Assembly: GCA_021234155.1 (NCBI GenBank)
Contig: JAJEKV010000040.1
Coordinates: forward strand, 2,459,799 to 2,523,798
Direction of reading: 5' to 3'
From: Isoetes taiwanensis
Taxonomy: Eukaryota > Streptophyta > Lycopodiopsida > Isoetales > Isoetaceae
Length of the DNA stretch: 64,000 nt
A program made the translations under genes and the position numbers. Each line of letters opens with the position of its first letter. Position 1 is the first letter of the stretch. The notes under the pieces were generated by a model. That model saw only the letters and a list, made by a program, of their open reading frames with translations, searched no databases and was not told the DNA's origin. Below, piece after piece: positions 21,728-34,430 of this stretch.

Positions 21728-23394
21728 TGTGACGCTCCCTGAACATATACGACCCTCGGACGTATACATACGGGGACTTTCCCCTCCCATGGCGACCAAC
21801 TCGCCATGAGCAGGGCCCTCCGTCTATTTCGGGCCATCTATAATATCGATGCCCGAAAAGAAGGACACTGAAGAGGTCATTCGCCCACGCCTTCAATGGG
21901 CCTCCTACGTCGCGGAAGCGTGAATACAAGGGTTAGCACGGATAAATCACATATAAATAACCACCCACGAAGGGTGGCATATCCATCCAAATACCAACGG
22001 CAAAGAATATGCATCTAAACCTAAAAAAAACACCCCAAACCCATGGTTCTACCCCGGTTCGGACTCGGTGAGGATCGACCGACGGCTAGGCCTCAAGAGA
22101 TCGCAGACAGAATCTTGACATAGCGCCATCGGGCATAGAACATTGGCTAGGGTTGTCCACTCCATCGCCCCTCTGTGCACACTTTGCGGATGGGTCAATT
22201 CACGCTATGGCGTCGCTATAGCCTTCAGGAGACGCAGCTCGAGGCATCACCCTCTTGAGCCTACTGTGGTTCATGAAGCCCCGTCCGATGAGGGAGGCGG
22301 TGGAAGCCGCCCCTTCCGTAAGAATCACAAGGGCTCCATGGGCGAAGCTAGAGAATCGTGCGCAATCAGTGACCCCTGATCCGTGCAGGCTTACTCACCC
22401 TAAATCTACTCAAAGTGCAAGGTGCCCCATACGGGTCACACCTTCCCACCTGTGGAGTGTCGGACCCATACCCCCGCCCTCTACGTGGACCGCTATCAGG
22501 TCTAGCTCGCTATAGGAGTCCCAGGAGCCTTTTATGTTCGTGCAAGACCCCACCTCCACTTCACCACTGTGTTCCTTGTCTGGTGCTAAGCCAGTACCAT
22601 AGCATCTATGACCCGGTGGGCTCTTGTGCACAGGCCGCATATAACGGGATAATCTGGGGGCTCTATCTAGGAGCATACTACAATAAATAGCCTCGAGAGG
22701 TCTCTACCCCCCTTAATTCCCCATTTTCGAGTAACACTAGGCTAACAACCACCAATCCATCCATTACAAGCAGAACCAGAATCGAAATATATAGAGAGAA
22801 CCTACCTTTACAATCAAGGGTTAGTTCCTACGAGTAAACACAAAGAGAGAATAGACCAACAACCCAAACAGGTGCCCAAAAAGGCTTTTATCCTAGAATT
22901 CACAACTACACTAGCCACCCACCTGTGTTTCGGCTCGACCCATTGTCGTTGGGGATCTCCATCTTCTTGATCTTGGTGTTCAACTTCAGCTACACAGGTT
23001 AAAAGTACTTGGTCTGGTGGCTCAGCGTGACAGGGGTAGGCGCTCAGCTCCTGCTCCTTCTTGGACGAATTTTGGGAGTCAATTAGCAATAGGGATCAGG
23101 TTGACAGCCCAATTTGGAAATCCCCATGCTGGCCAATCGAATTAGGCCAGGTGGCGCCTTCCCAAAGCATTTATTGGTCTAATTAACCCATTTAATATTA
23201 ATCCCTAGATTATAGGTTATTATCTTAATGATTTTAGCATCCTAATTTAATCCCTTCTAGGTCAACCCCTATGTTACAATACCCCATGATGGCGCACCTT
23301 TATCGGGTGACGTGTCGATTACATTTATAGGTATACCATATAATTACCATATAAAATTTATTGTATACCCAGTATAAATACGTGGAACGTCACA
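21728..23394 (-). repeat. 3' LTR of the gypsy chromovirus
   Basis: 1,667 bp, TGTGACG...CGTCACA on the plus strand, matching 31416-33073 along its whole length with small indels. Coding sequence inside is minus, so this is the 3' LTR. Confidence 0.93.
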
Positions 23395-23409
23395 TTCTCC
23401 CCCTCCTTA
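23395..23409 (-). promoter_or_regulatory. Polypurine tract of the chromovirus
   Basis: The minus strand reads AAGGAGGGGGAGAA directly before the LTR TGTGACG, the canonical plus-strand DNA primer position. Confidence 0.85.
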
Positions 23410-23949
23410 AAAATAATGTTTGTCCCAAAGATTGGGGTTAATTAATCAGAGACAGTTACCTACAAAAAACTGAATTAGGAAGAATATACTTAAGAAAGGA
23501 AGATAACTTATTATTTCAAACAGTAATGCATTGAAGTTGAGAATAACAAAGTGTCAGCACCAAGGTGCATTTTACAAACTTATCAACGCATTTAAGTTCA
23601 AGGACCGAGTCGATTTTTAAAACATCATAGACTTTACAATTAAAATAAGACATGTAAAACAAGCGAATCCGAAAAGTCGGGTCATCAAGAACCCTTTATA
23701 CATGGGCAGTCACGCATCTTGCTCAACGGGCCCGCACATGTCAATATATATTTCACAAATAAAATAATTAGGTTGTGGTTGAAGGGTCCACCCCCTAGAA
23801 GAAATGAAAGAAAATTTATCTACAAGGAACCTATTATGCCTATGGTTCGCAATTCATTGCGGCGTAAAGAAGTTCATGCTTTACAAGCAGTTCGTGGTCG
23901 TGTCCACATTGACAGTAAACCACGTCCTAAGGAACGAAGGTGATCCCAT

Positions 23950-25260
23950 CATCCGGTAATCGTTGTTAACTACGATGCATCTACCCTACCTCGATTTCGG
24001 CGAATCAAGTCTTCAAGCTTACCACGGAGCGGGGTTGATAGCATCGTTGATGGTGCGGCCTTGAGATTCGTGTGCATGAAATCCGGGTAGTGCTTCTCAA
24101 GATCCGTTTGCATCACCCACGTAGCATCCTCCCTCCACCGCAAGTGTTTCCACTTGACCAAGTATTGTAGCATCCGAGTCCTCCGGTCCGCTTTTATAAG
24201 CTCCGATCAAGAAGAGCCGTGTACTATCTCTAGCTGCTCCTCTGTCATTTTCGGGAGGGTTGGGGTTTCCAAAACCTCCTCTGGATCGGGGTGTGCTTTA
24301 GAAGACTCACATGAAAAACCTTGTGGATCTTTGCCGGGTGGCAAGTCCAGCGATATGCTTGCTCCCCAATACGTTCAGTGATTTTGAACGGCCCACCCAT
24401 CCGGGTGCCAACTTCTTGCAATTACCAATCTTAAGCTTGGCTTGTTTTACCTTAATCTTAAGCCAAACCGATTCACCCACGGAAGACCGGTGGGGTCTCG
24501 GTTTATCTGCTACACTCTTTTGACGATTTGCAGCCTAGCAAGTAACCACGTGCCGCCGACCAAAGCTTGCATCTCGAGGAGGAGTTGTTGAGAAACCTCC
24601 ACTTTTGACACCGAGGGGTTGTGCCATGTGTGTCGAGTAAGGCATTGATAGCCATAATTTATCATGAAAGGAGACATTCGAAGACTCACGTTTCATCTCT
24701 TGTTATAGGCAAACTCTACTAGATAAATATAGTCAGCCCATTGGGATTGCTTACTCCACACATAACCGTAGCATATCCTCTATGATACGGTTGGTACGCC
24801 TTCTGTCGACCATCCGTCCCGAGGATGATATGCGGTACTCATAGCAAGCTTTGGTGCGGATGGTGGTGAAGAAATCCTTCCGGAATGCACTTACAAATTT
24901 GGGATCTCTGTTAGATACAATAACCCGTGGCATTCCGGCAACCCGAAGATCTCCTTTGCTAAAAGCAAGGCGGTGTCGAGCGGTGTTGTTTGGGGGTACG
25001 ACATGGCAAGAAGTGAGCCATTTTTGACAACTTGTCGACGACCACCATTAGTGCATCATAGCCACGGAGAGTTCGTGGCAGGCCCCCACAATGAAATCCA
25101 TGGTTATTACTTCCCATTTTGCGCGGGGCACATCCAAAGGGCTGCTCTCCCCGAATTCTTAGTTGCTCGCCTTGGTTTGTGACACACTTGACATCGCTTT
25201 TAATGTATCTAGCAATATCCTTCTTCATGGAAGGCCAAAAGTAACTAGAGCGATTTTAAA
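23950..25260 (-). pseudogene. Chromovirus integrase with chromodomain, decayed
   Basis: Minus-strand fragments of a Ty3/gypsy integrase. The zinc-binding segment and core are at 24959-25228 (KSDVKCVTNQGEQ, LMVVVDKLSKMAHFLP). The second core segment is at 24751-24933 (PRVIVSNRDPKFVSAF). A C-terminal chromodomain is at 23970-24173 (LQYLVKWKHLRWREDATW). The chromodomain places the element among the chromoviruses, whose integrases can be guided to particular chromatin. Multiple frameshifts and stops disable it. Confidence 0.88.
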
Positions 25261-25499
25261 ATAGGTCTTCATAAAACCCGCATGCCCGGCTATAGGGCAT
25301 TGTTATGCGTGTCATGGAGAATTAACTTACGCACCCGGAAGTGAGAGGTACACATAACTTATCCTTGTGATACAACAAATTGCCCTCTTTCTTATATGAG
25401 CGGAAGCTTCGCGTTTTTTATAAATGGTATGCCTCCTTACTCAAACTAGCCCAGATTTCACGTAAACCCGGGATCCGTGGCCAAGGTCTCCCGTTTCTA

Positions 25500-26900
25500 T
25501 CTATTTCCCAAACTCACGGGTGAGTGTAGAAATTGCATTACAATGGGTTCGGGTTCCGGGGGTGGCGTGACAATGCATCCGCGAACCACATTGTGCTTTC
25601 GTGCTTATACATGATGTCAAAATCATATTCTTCAAGAAATTCCATCCATCTCCTCCGGCGGAGGTTGAGGTTCGGTTGGGTGGATAAATAACGGAGACTT
25701 TGGTGATCCGTGTCCAACTGGAATCTTCTCCCAAGGAGGTAGTGTCTCCATATTCGCAAAGGCGAACAACAACTAACAACTCGATCATGGGTAGGATATC
25801 GTTGTTCCGCCTCGCTCATCTTCTTTGAATCATAGGCAATAACCCCGCCTTCTTGCATCGGGACTCCACCGGTGGCAATTTGATCGGCATCTCGTGGCCA
25901 CTAGTTTATCCTTGTCGATTGGGCAACGTGAGAACGGGTGTCGACGTTAAAGGCATCTTTAAGTCTTTGGAAATTTCCCAACCTTAGTCTTCGGTGCTCC
26001 ATCCAATCCTTCACCTTCTCATGCTTTGTAAGTTTGTAAGAGGTGTCGCAATCCTTGCAAAATCCTTTACAAACTTTCGATAGTATCCTGCTAATCCCAA
26101 GAAAACCCCGGACCTCGGAGACATTTTTCGGAATAGGCCATTCCCTTACGGCCTCTATTTTCTTTGGATTCAGTAGCAATTCCCTCTGCCGAAAATGATA
26201 TGGCCCAAATAGTCAACCTTTGGAGTGGCAAACTTGCACTTAGAGAACTTGGCAAATATAGATGACGCGTCTTAACTTTTGTAGGGCCAATTTAAGATGT
26301 TTCTCATGCTCTTCTAGAGTCCCATCAGAGATGAGAATGTCGCCAAAGAAAATGACAACAAAATCATCCAAGTATTGTCGGAAAACATCGTTCATTAACC
26401 GCATAAACGTTGCGGGGCATTAGTTAATCAGAAAGGCATAACGGTAAACTCATAATGCCCATATCTAGTGCGAAAAGCAGATTTATGGATGTCCTCCTCC
26501 TTAATCCTTATCCGATGATATCCCGAAGGTCAATCTTTGAAAATATTTGGCCCTTGCAATCCCGGTCCATTAGATCATCTGCTCTCGGCAAAGCATAGCG
26601 ATTTTTGATGGTATGCTTGTTGAGTTGCCGATAATCAATACACATTCTCAAGGAGCCGCCCTTTTTCTTTACAAAAAGAATAGGGCACCAAAGGGCTTAA
26701 ACGCTAGGTCGAATAAAACCTAGGTTTAGTAGCTCTTGAAGTTGCTTCTTAAGCTCGCCAACTCTGGGGGACTCATACAGTGGGGCCCGGCCTTTGGTAG
26801 GCTTAGTGCCCGGCTCTAAAGCTATCTCACATTCTACTCCTCTAAAAGGAGGAAGCTTCGGGATCTCGCCCTGGGGAAAAGATCGCTAAATTCATGGAGA
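25500..26900 (-). pseudogene. Chromovirus reverse transcriptase and RNase H, decayed
   Basis: RNase H is at 25538-25858 (VIAYDSKKMSEAEQRYPTHD, TDHQSLRYLSTQPNL, ADALSRHP). The RT thumb region is at 25901-26179 (KIEAVREWPIPKNVSEVRGFLG). The catalytic YLDDFVV box lies around 26355-26375 on the minus strand. Further upstream, frameshifted palm sequence continues to about 26880. Each domain is recognisable but frames are broken many times. Confidence 0.88.
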
Positions 26901-27239
26901 ATACTTGGCAATCCCCGTGGCAAGGTGTTGATTACCGGTTTTGCTTAGCATCCGACTCAATGGAAGCAAGTCTAATAACGCAGAGGAGAGCTTTTTTTGC
27001 GTATAGCTTTATCTAATGTCGAATGGACATAGGCGCATGATAGGGTTGAATGGTTCACCTTTTATAGTTACGGGCTCCATTAGCCGCGTTGAAGGTAACT
27101 TCTCTCTTCTCGCAGCCTATGTTGGCTTTTGCAGATGCCAAGAATTCCATTCCAACAATGAGGTCAGATTTGCCAATATCCATTAACCTCGGCACCCATA
27201 GCAACCGGGTGCGCCGGGCAACCGCATCTTAAGGTTGAT

Positions 27240-27640
27240 CATTTACGACCATGCGCGATGTCTAACCTTACCATCGGCTAAAGTGGCGGGCCTCGGTCGT
27301 GACCTTAGGGTTTCAGGGCCAGGACTGGGCCATTCTAGGAGAAGCAAAATTATGTGTACTCCCGTATCCATAAGAATTACAAAAGGCTTCTTGTCTATTT
27401 GGCCTATAGTGGAAATGACGCAATGGTGACTTTCAAAGATTGCCCGGTTTATAGCCGCAAGGATATGAGACGACCGTGAATGTACTCGGGAGCCGCCCCG
27501 TCCGCCAGGTAATGTTGACTCAATATCGTCGATCAAAAGGTCGGGTCATGGCCAGGTAGGGCGTCTGGGTAACATATGGGCAATTCTGCATGAAGTGTCC
27601 AGCCTCATACACTGTGAATGCCATGCCTTATCCGGCAATT
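27240..27640 (-). pseudogene. Chromovirus protease and zinc-knuckle remnant
   Basis: The minus strand gives FVILMDTGVHIILL at 27243-27536, the DTG motif of a retroviral-type aspartic protease. Upstream of it, EAGHFMQNCP near 27555-27620 is part of a CCHC zinc knuckle. The order gag-knuckle-protease-RT agrees with Ty3/gypsy. Frames are interrupted. Confidence 0.75.
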
Positions 27641-27699
27641 TGTTCTCGCCTCTTTAGGAATGGTACGTAAGAGATTTGAACTTCCTTACCAGCATCGGG

Positions 27700-29160
27700 T
27701 CTCCGCTTATCGGCGTGCTAAAAAGCGACTTTTTCTTCTCCGGGCGGCCAAGAATTTGCCGAGAGGGCCGGACTTGGAGAGCGGGGTTTGTAAGGTGTGG
27801 ACGGCCGTGGCTGGCGAGTAAGAAGCGGGATTTGATATCGATTCCTTGGTATGTCCTCCTCGAGGCTCAATGCTTCGCCTCGAACCTGAATCGATTTTTG
27901 TCATGGCCTTAACCATCCGTTTGATCGATGGTGCCAAACCCTCAATATAGCCCTCCACGCCCTTTTCTCATTCATACCGGTACATGATCCTCAAAGATAA
28001 ACTCATCCGTGTAAGCTTTCAGACGGACATACTCTTTCGCTCCAACCCTCAGAAAGTGCGGATTGTTGGCATTTATGTGCACGAGGCACATAATGCGATT
28101 TGAAGGCCTTGCAAACTTTACGAATTTGCATCTACTCCCGCCCGGATGTTTGGCTCGGCATAGCCCTTCCACCAAATATGGGTAAGGTTTGTGGTGGCAA
28201 CCTTTCCTCGTATCCTTCTCTGTCATGCCATAGGACTGCCAGACTCCTTCATTTTCCAGCCAGATTAGGCATTCAAGCCGCCTCTAGATTTCCCATCAAA
28301 CCGGGCCAATTTCCTATTCTTCTATATACTAGTTATGGTTGTATCAACTTGCGGTACTCCTTATCTCGGCTTTGCATGACCACGTGATGATGCGGATGAT
28401 TCGAGATGACAAAGGGCGGCGACTTTTGAGGAGGTGGCACCTTGTCTAGAGGAGTCGGCGTTTAGAGTGGGACCTCTTCCCGACTGCACGGGGACCGGGT
28501 TTGTGGTGGGGGCGGTACAATGCGAGGTGGACTAGGCGGCAACGGAGGTAACTCCGGTGCATCCCGCTGTACATGCTTTGTGGTGGGTTAGCATGCAAGA
28601 CGTAGGCCCCGTGAATCGTCCTTAACTGTCTTTTCATCGCATCAATTCTTGTTCGGTGTTAACCGACCGGGCGTTTGAGGGTATGCCAGCGGCATTGCGT
28701 GCACCGCCTATATTAAACATAACGATGATATAAGAAAGAGTACGATAACAAAGAAGTGTTATAACAAAGTCATTTTGAGTAGTATCGAAACACAAAGTGA
28801 ACACTAAAAAGGACGGAAGCTTCCAATTACAATCGAAAATGACGGTTACATCAAAGAAGTTCATACGAACACGCTTATAAACTTATAGTTATATAATACA
28901 TAGAGAGGCCTCGATATGTGCCATTTCCTAGCCATAGTGAAACATAGGAACACACCAAACTGGAAATTACGGCTTAAGGGTTTTGCGTAGGGATACATGA
29001 CGGCATAGCGCACACTCTCACGCACACTTCGACGAGAGGCTAACGCGCGTCCAAGCTTTGGATAATAACGGGTTGATAATCCCAAGTGGGGCTAATAATC
29101 GGAAGGTTGAAGAGCCTTCGCGGTCGCGTAGAAGATTTGCCGGAGATGATCATTAGCATC
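27700..29160 (-). pseudogene. Chromovirus gag region, decayed
   Basis: The minus-strand open segment 27707-27958 begins near EGYIEGLAPSIKRMVKAM, which resembles the capsid C-terminal region of plant gypsy Gag. 27972-28226 (KEYVRLKAYTDEFIFEDHVPV) and short segments to about 29100 lie just upstream. I see no intact frame and place the gag start only roughly. Confidence 0.55.
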
Positions 29161-29161
29161 A

Positions 29162-29901
29162 TCAAAAGCTTGATGTGGGGTCATATTCCAATAATCCCTG
29201 GCGGGGAAGAGTCCATTTCGGATCATCGTCGACGCGTTCAAGGAGAGTAACTATTTCCATCCCCTTGTCGGGATCATAAGGTTGTTCCGGCACCCTAAGC
29301 TCCGCTATGTCATCGTCAACTTCCCCGCTCGGGATACTCGTTGTATCATTCCCCATAGTCCCATTCGTGAGGTCCTGTTCATCCATTCTTATCGATCGGT
29401 GATCTGCCCTAGTATTCCTCAAGTGTTTCTTCCGCAAGACTACGGGAATAATTATATATACATTGAACAATTTCCTTCCACTCCAACTTAAAGGAAGATA
29501 ATTAATCATTGAAAGGAGAAAACAATTCAATGGTTTTCAACAAAGGCAAGAACATAAGAAGATATCCCAATATATATAAGATTGAAACAAGACATAGATT
29601 TTAGTGTTGGCCCACTAGAGGTAATGCCAATCAAAATTAACAAAATTTCATATGATGACGAATGAAACCTAAAAACTAAAGAGGTCGATCCGGTCAACAT
29701 CTTGTGCTTGAGTATCAAACTGGGGCTCGGGTCGATGTTGTAGGAGTAACACGCTAGGATTAACCGATGAGGCGGTGATGAAGCTATTTTCGAGGAACAT
29801 TTGTAGCCAATGGCCGCAACCAGACTCATGTTCATCCAAGAACCAATCTCATGGTCAAACACCGCAATGGCAAGATCACGGTTCACTAGGATGATGCTCA
29901 A
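29162..29901 (-). pseudogene. Unassigned acidic and hydrophobic segments before gag
   Basis: Minus open segments at 29162-29530 (acidic: DEQDLTNGTMGND, VDDDIAELRVPEQPYDPD) and 29527-29901. They are on the same strand as gag-pol and lie between it and the extra upstream ORF. They may be gag N-terminus, an untranslated leader or part of the extra protein. No domain is recognised. Confidence 0.35.
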
Positions 29902-29909
29902 GGTTAGAG

Positions 29910-31219
29910 CTAACTTCTTATGGCAATTTTGTGGTGGAAAGTGCCCTTAATGCCCATACCGGCCGCCTCCGCCGGGGGCAATTGCCTTAGCAAAGAAGAG
30001 AACCCATGCGCTTGTAAAAGCCGACAAGAAAACCGGGTAATATGGCATTTCAGGCCTCGAACCATTGGATGGGTTGAAGAGGCCAACTCGGACTCAAATT
30101 CGAGGTAGTTCCTCCTCCATGGCAAAGTCTTTCTCCTCCCCGAGCATCTTGGTTCTCATCACATAAATCCTCCATGGTTGGGTCGTCCTCTTCCAAATTT
30201 TGACGACGACGTTGATGTTGGGCACATGTGGCCGTGTTTTTCGGAAAGGCGATTCAGAACTGAAGATGGGGTACTCAATCATTAATCGGGCGCAAGGACA
30301 AGAGTAGCCGATAGGCTCAACATCAAGAGGTTGATAATTGAGCATTTGATGTATCTCTGAAGATAATTGGGGCGGAGTAATCAATGAAATCATGCTGACC
30401 CTACAATATTCGGCTAGCTCATAGAGAAGGTGAGCGGTCCCCGCTTTACCCTTATTGGCGATATGTCGATACGCCCATTGAATGTCATTTCGCAGACAAG
30501 TAATCTTGATCCCCAACCTTGATGGTAGCAAGCGAACTCAATCCCACAAGTGCTTGGCCCTTACTACGAGGTAAAGGCCTCTCTTTAGCTAACTCCTTCC
30601 ATCGTACAAAATCAGCAAAGTTTATCTGCTCGTCCTCCTCTGGATCTGGAGGAAGTGGGGCTTTAGCTTGCTCTAAAGCGGTGTCAGTACCATCTACATA
30701 CCTGTCCATAATAAGAGCAAGGGCAAACTGGGCTTCAAAGTATAGCCCATTAGAGCCACAATCAATAATGGGAGCGTGCTTAGCATGTCTGATGATGCCC
30801 TTGAGGATGTCATAACTGTGGCGATCATCTCCCAACATATGCTCCACAATATCTCTGTGAAGATAAGGTTGGGGCGGTTCCCCAAAGAATTCCACCTCAG
30901 GCAATATTTCCTCATCATAGAACTCTACAAAGGTCGCATAGTCAGGGTGGGCGCGCATATTGTCGATGAGGTCGACTGAACTCTGCAACATACAATCCAA
31001 GAGAGGGTAAGGAACCTGGGGGTCCCATTGCTCGCCTCCCATATACCATGCTAGTCGGCCAGCGTAGTCCATCACTCGACGCCACGGAGCGGCCAAGGCC
31101 CCGGTACCCTTTCGCCCACCACTTAGGGTTAGGTTTTTTTTTTTTACGAGGTGGCGGGCACCCCCTACCCCGAGGTTTCTACGGGCGCCAGCGACACCCG
31201 GGTACCCCCTGCCCGCCAC
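29910..31219 (-). CDS. Extra coding region between 5' LTR and gag (pre-gag ORF)
   Basis: Three overlapping minus-strand open segments (30485-31219, 30094-30531, 29910-30125) look like one protein of about 430 residues broken by two frame changes. The longest, 244 codons, begins MAGRGYPGVAGARRN. It then contains a well-behaved globular-looking part (PLLDCMLQSSVDLIDNM, FVEFYDEEILPEVEFFGEPP, IIDCGSNGLYFEAQFALAL). The next part includes AYRHIANKGKAGTAHLLYEL and a Cys pair in GYSCPCARLM. I recognise no family. The codon-like composition, length and same-strand position immediately downstream of the primer binding site suggest a genuine element-encoded protein. It could also be captured host sequence or an unusually long Gag N-terminus. 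Confidence 0.5.
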
Positions 31220-31398
31220 TTAGGGTTAGGGTTGGGTACCGGGTACACCCCTCTTAATTACAATTAGACCACGTTAAAGCAAGCATGACGGCATCCATTA
31301 CACCACCCAAAAACTCATACTACTCCAAAATCCTCACTCTCTAGCTAACGATCTATCGAGTTAGTATGTGGCGGTCACAATAGTTTGGCTTCCGAGAA

Positions 31399-31413
31399 CC
31401 ATGCTCGATACCA
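31399..31413 (-). promoter_or_regulatory. Primer binding site of the chromovirus
   Basis: The minus strand reads TGGTATCGAGCATGG, two bases inside the 5' LTR. It resembles the initiator-Met tRNA site with substitutions, and it fixes the 5' LTR and minus orientation. Confidence 0.8.
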
Positions 31414-31415
31414 CC

Positions 31416-33073
31416 TGTGATGCTCAACCTGAACATATCGACCCTCGGACGTATACATACGGGACTTTTCTCCCATGGCGACCAACTTCGCCATGAGCGA
31501 GGCCCTCCGTCTATTTCGGGCCATCTATAATCTGATGCCCCGAGAAAGAAGGACACGGTCGGGTCATTCGCCCCTTCAATGGGCCTCCTATGTCGCGAAG
31601 CGTGAATACAAGGGTTAGCACACAAAAGATAAATCACATATAAATAACCACCACGAAGGGTGGCATATCCATCAAATACCAACGGCAAAGAATATGCATC
31701 TAAACCTAAGAAAACACCCCAAACCCATGGTTCTACCCCGGGTTGGACTCCGGTGAGGATCGACCGACGGCTAGGGCCTCAAGAGATCAGCCGGGGCCAG
31801 GAATCTTGACATAGCGTTGGTTGGCATAGAACATTGGCTAGGGTTGTCCACTCCATCCGCCCCTCCCGTGCACACTTTGCGGATGGGTCAATTCACGCTT
31901 ATGGCGTCGCTATAGCCTTCAGGGAGAGAGGCTCGAGGCATCACCCTGCTGAGCCTACTCCAGGGTTCATGAAGCCCCGGTCCGATGAGGCAGGTCAGGG
32001 AAGCGTCCCCTTCCAGAATCACAGTGGCTCCATGGGCGAGCTAGAGAATACGTGCCGCATCAGCGACCCCCGCATCCGCATGCGCACTTACTCACCTAAA
32101 TCTACTCAAAGTGCAAGGTGCCCCATACGGGTCACACCTTCCCACCTGGTGGAGTGTCGACCCATACCGCCCTCACATGACCGGCTATCGTGTCTAGCTC
32201 GCTATAGGAGGGTGAGCCTTTTATGTTCGTGCAAGACCCCACCTCCACTTCACCACCGTGTTCCTTGTCCGGGTGCTAAGCCAGCACCATAGCATCTATG
32301 ACCGGTGGGCTCTTGTGCCGCGCCGCATATAACGGGATAATACAGGGCTCTATCTAGGAGCATACTACAATAAATAGCCTCAGAGGTCTCTACCCCCCCT
32401 TAATTCCCCATTTCCAGAGTAACACTAGGCTAACAACCACCAATCCATCCATTACAAGCTTAAACTTAATCAAATATATAGAGAGAACCTACCTTTACAA
32501 TCAAGGGTTAGTTCCTACGAGTAAACACAAAGAGAGAATAGACCAACAACCCAAACGGGTGCCCAAGCAGGCGCTTATCCTAGAATTCACAACTACACTA
32601 GCCACCCACCGTGTTTCTGGCCGACCCATTGTCGCTGGGGATCTCCATCTTCTTGATTTTGGTGTTCAACTTTCAGCTACATGTAAAAAGTACTTGGTCG
32701 GTGGTGGCAACAAGGATGCGGGGTAGGCTCGGCCCTCGCTCCTTCTTGGGCCTAATTTTGGGAGTCAATTAGCAATAGGGATCAGGTTGATTAGCCCAAT
32801 TTGAAATCCCCATGCGGGCCAATCGAATTAGGCCAGGTGGCGCCTTCCCAAAGCATTTATTGGTCTAATTAACCCATTTAATATTAATCCCTAGATTATA
32901 GGTTATCATCCTTAATGATTGCTAATTTAATCCCTTCTAGGTCAACCCCCTATGTTACAATACCCCATGATGGCGTACCTTTATCGGGTGACGTGTCAGT
33001 ACATTTATAGGTATACCATATAATTACCATATAAATACGTTACGTATACCGTATAAATACGTGGAACGTCACA
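31416..33073 (-). repeat. 5' LTR of the gypsy chromovirus
   Basis: 1,658 bp, aligning end to end with 21728-23394; plus-strand ends TGTGATGC..CGTCACA. The many small indels between the two LTRs indicate the insertion is not recent. Right flank AAAC is the target-site duplication. Confidence 0.93.
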
Positions 33074-33144
33074 AAACACTTAAAAAAGGACATGAAAAAA
33101 CCTTAGTAGGTAATCTCAAGGAATTTCTAGGTGGTGTAGGTTAC
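33074..33144 (+). repeat. Tandem duplication unit 2, right part
   Basis: AAACACTTAAAAAAGG through GGTGTAGGTTAC continues the 330-bp duplicate interrupted at 21727. It matches 21345-21411 and ends where GC-rich ACGGGCCACGCCC sequence starts. Confidence 0.88.
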
Positions 33145-33559
33145 GATCACGGGCCACGCCCAGGGGCCACGGCCACGCCTCACCAGCAGCGTTGGGAACC
33201 TTTTTCCTTCTATCGGAAAATTTCCTGTAGTTCTCTCATCCAATCGGAAATTATAATTTTGAATCGGATCATTCCTGCAAACAAAATACATAACTGGATC
33301 CCATTTTCTCAAGACAAAAAAAAATTAAAGTACATTACAATCAATTCATTCATTACCACTATTCACCAAGTACTCAGATAGCTACAATATCTCATAGCTT
33401 CATTTAAATGTTTGCAAAACAAAATACAAAAAAGGAATAAAAAAAGTACAAAGGGAGGTATTACCTTTTGAGACCGTAATAGTAATAGGAAGACCGTACT
33501 GTAGTTGCAGCTTAAAGCAAGACGAGTTTTTCTTTCCATGAAGCTTATTGGGCGACCTG

Positions 33560-34400
33560 TATTGTCTTAATCTTGTGTCTCCATCTCCATTTCCACAGAT
33601 TTAGCATATGCAGCTTGCCAAAAGAACCTGATGAATTCACCATTGTTGCACTTCTTTTTAAGATTAGCGTCCAAATGTCTCATGCAAAAAGCATGACGAA
33701 CTCCTGGAAACACAAACCTTTCATTCTATCAGAAACAAAAGTTACAGTGGCTGGAACTTGGAGTATCACGTAATGACTGCAAGAACCATATCCAGTTGTC
33801 TTCATTTTCATTATCGATGACACCGAATGCAATAGGGTAGAGCCCTCCAGTTGCATCAATGCCTGTTGCACATAGCAGATGTCCAAGAAATCTACCTGTT
33901 AAGAACGTGCCATCCAAACCAATAAATGGCCTACAACTCTTCCATCCGTTGATGCATGAACCAAAAGCTAAAAATAGCCTGTAGAATCTGCCTTCACTTG
34001 TTTGTCGACAACCGCTACACTTCCTGGATTAGCATTCATGATGGCTTGGCAATAGGCCTCAACTCTCTTGTATGCTTTTGAGTAATCACCATGAATAGAG
34101 CTTAAGGGCTTGCTTGATAGCATTATAAGCAACCTTGTAAGTAACCCGTACTGTTTCTCTTTAAAATCTGCTTGCGGTTGCTTTGGATTATAATCTGATT
34201 GGTCCCTCGATTTTTTTCCATATATTTTCTTTGCTACAAATGATGTAGAAGCTTCCTTGTTGCATAGTTTAGCAATGCCTCCACAAGTATGCAAACTAGT
34301 GAATTTTTATTTCAGATCTTGGCCCACCATGCACAACCGATGCATGCAACCTCCACGGACAACAATGTTTAAATTGAAACGCACTTATTTAAGAAGTGCA
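33560..34400 (-). pseudogene. MULE (Mutator-like) transposase remnant
   Basis: On minus, 33968-34294 carries the N-terminal part (HTCGGIAKLCNKEASTSFVA, HGDYSKAYKRVEAY, NPGSVAVVDK). 33729-33917 carries the DDE core start (MDGTFLTGRFLGHLLCATG, PIAFGVIDNENEDNW), typical of MULE/MuDR transposases. Stops and a frameshift interrupt it, and the C-terminal third and SWIM zinc finger are not seen. No terminal inverted repeats or 9-bp duplications were found, so the element ends are undefined. The span 33145-33560 to its left holds nothing I recognise. Confidence 0.8.
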
Positions 34401-34430
34401 TTTGAAAGATTCCTTCTGAAAATTTACAAA

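Noticed and set aside
33145-33560. GC-rich start (ACGGGCCACGCCC) as MULE terminal inverted repeat
   Set aside because: No inverted partner or 9-bp duplication was seen on the other side of the transposase remnant.
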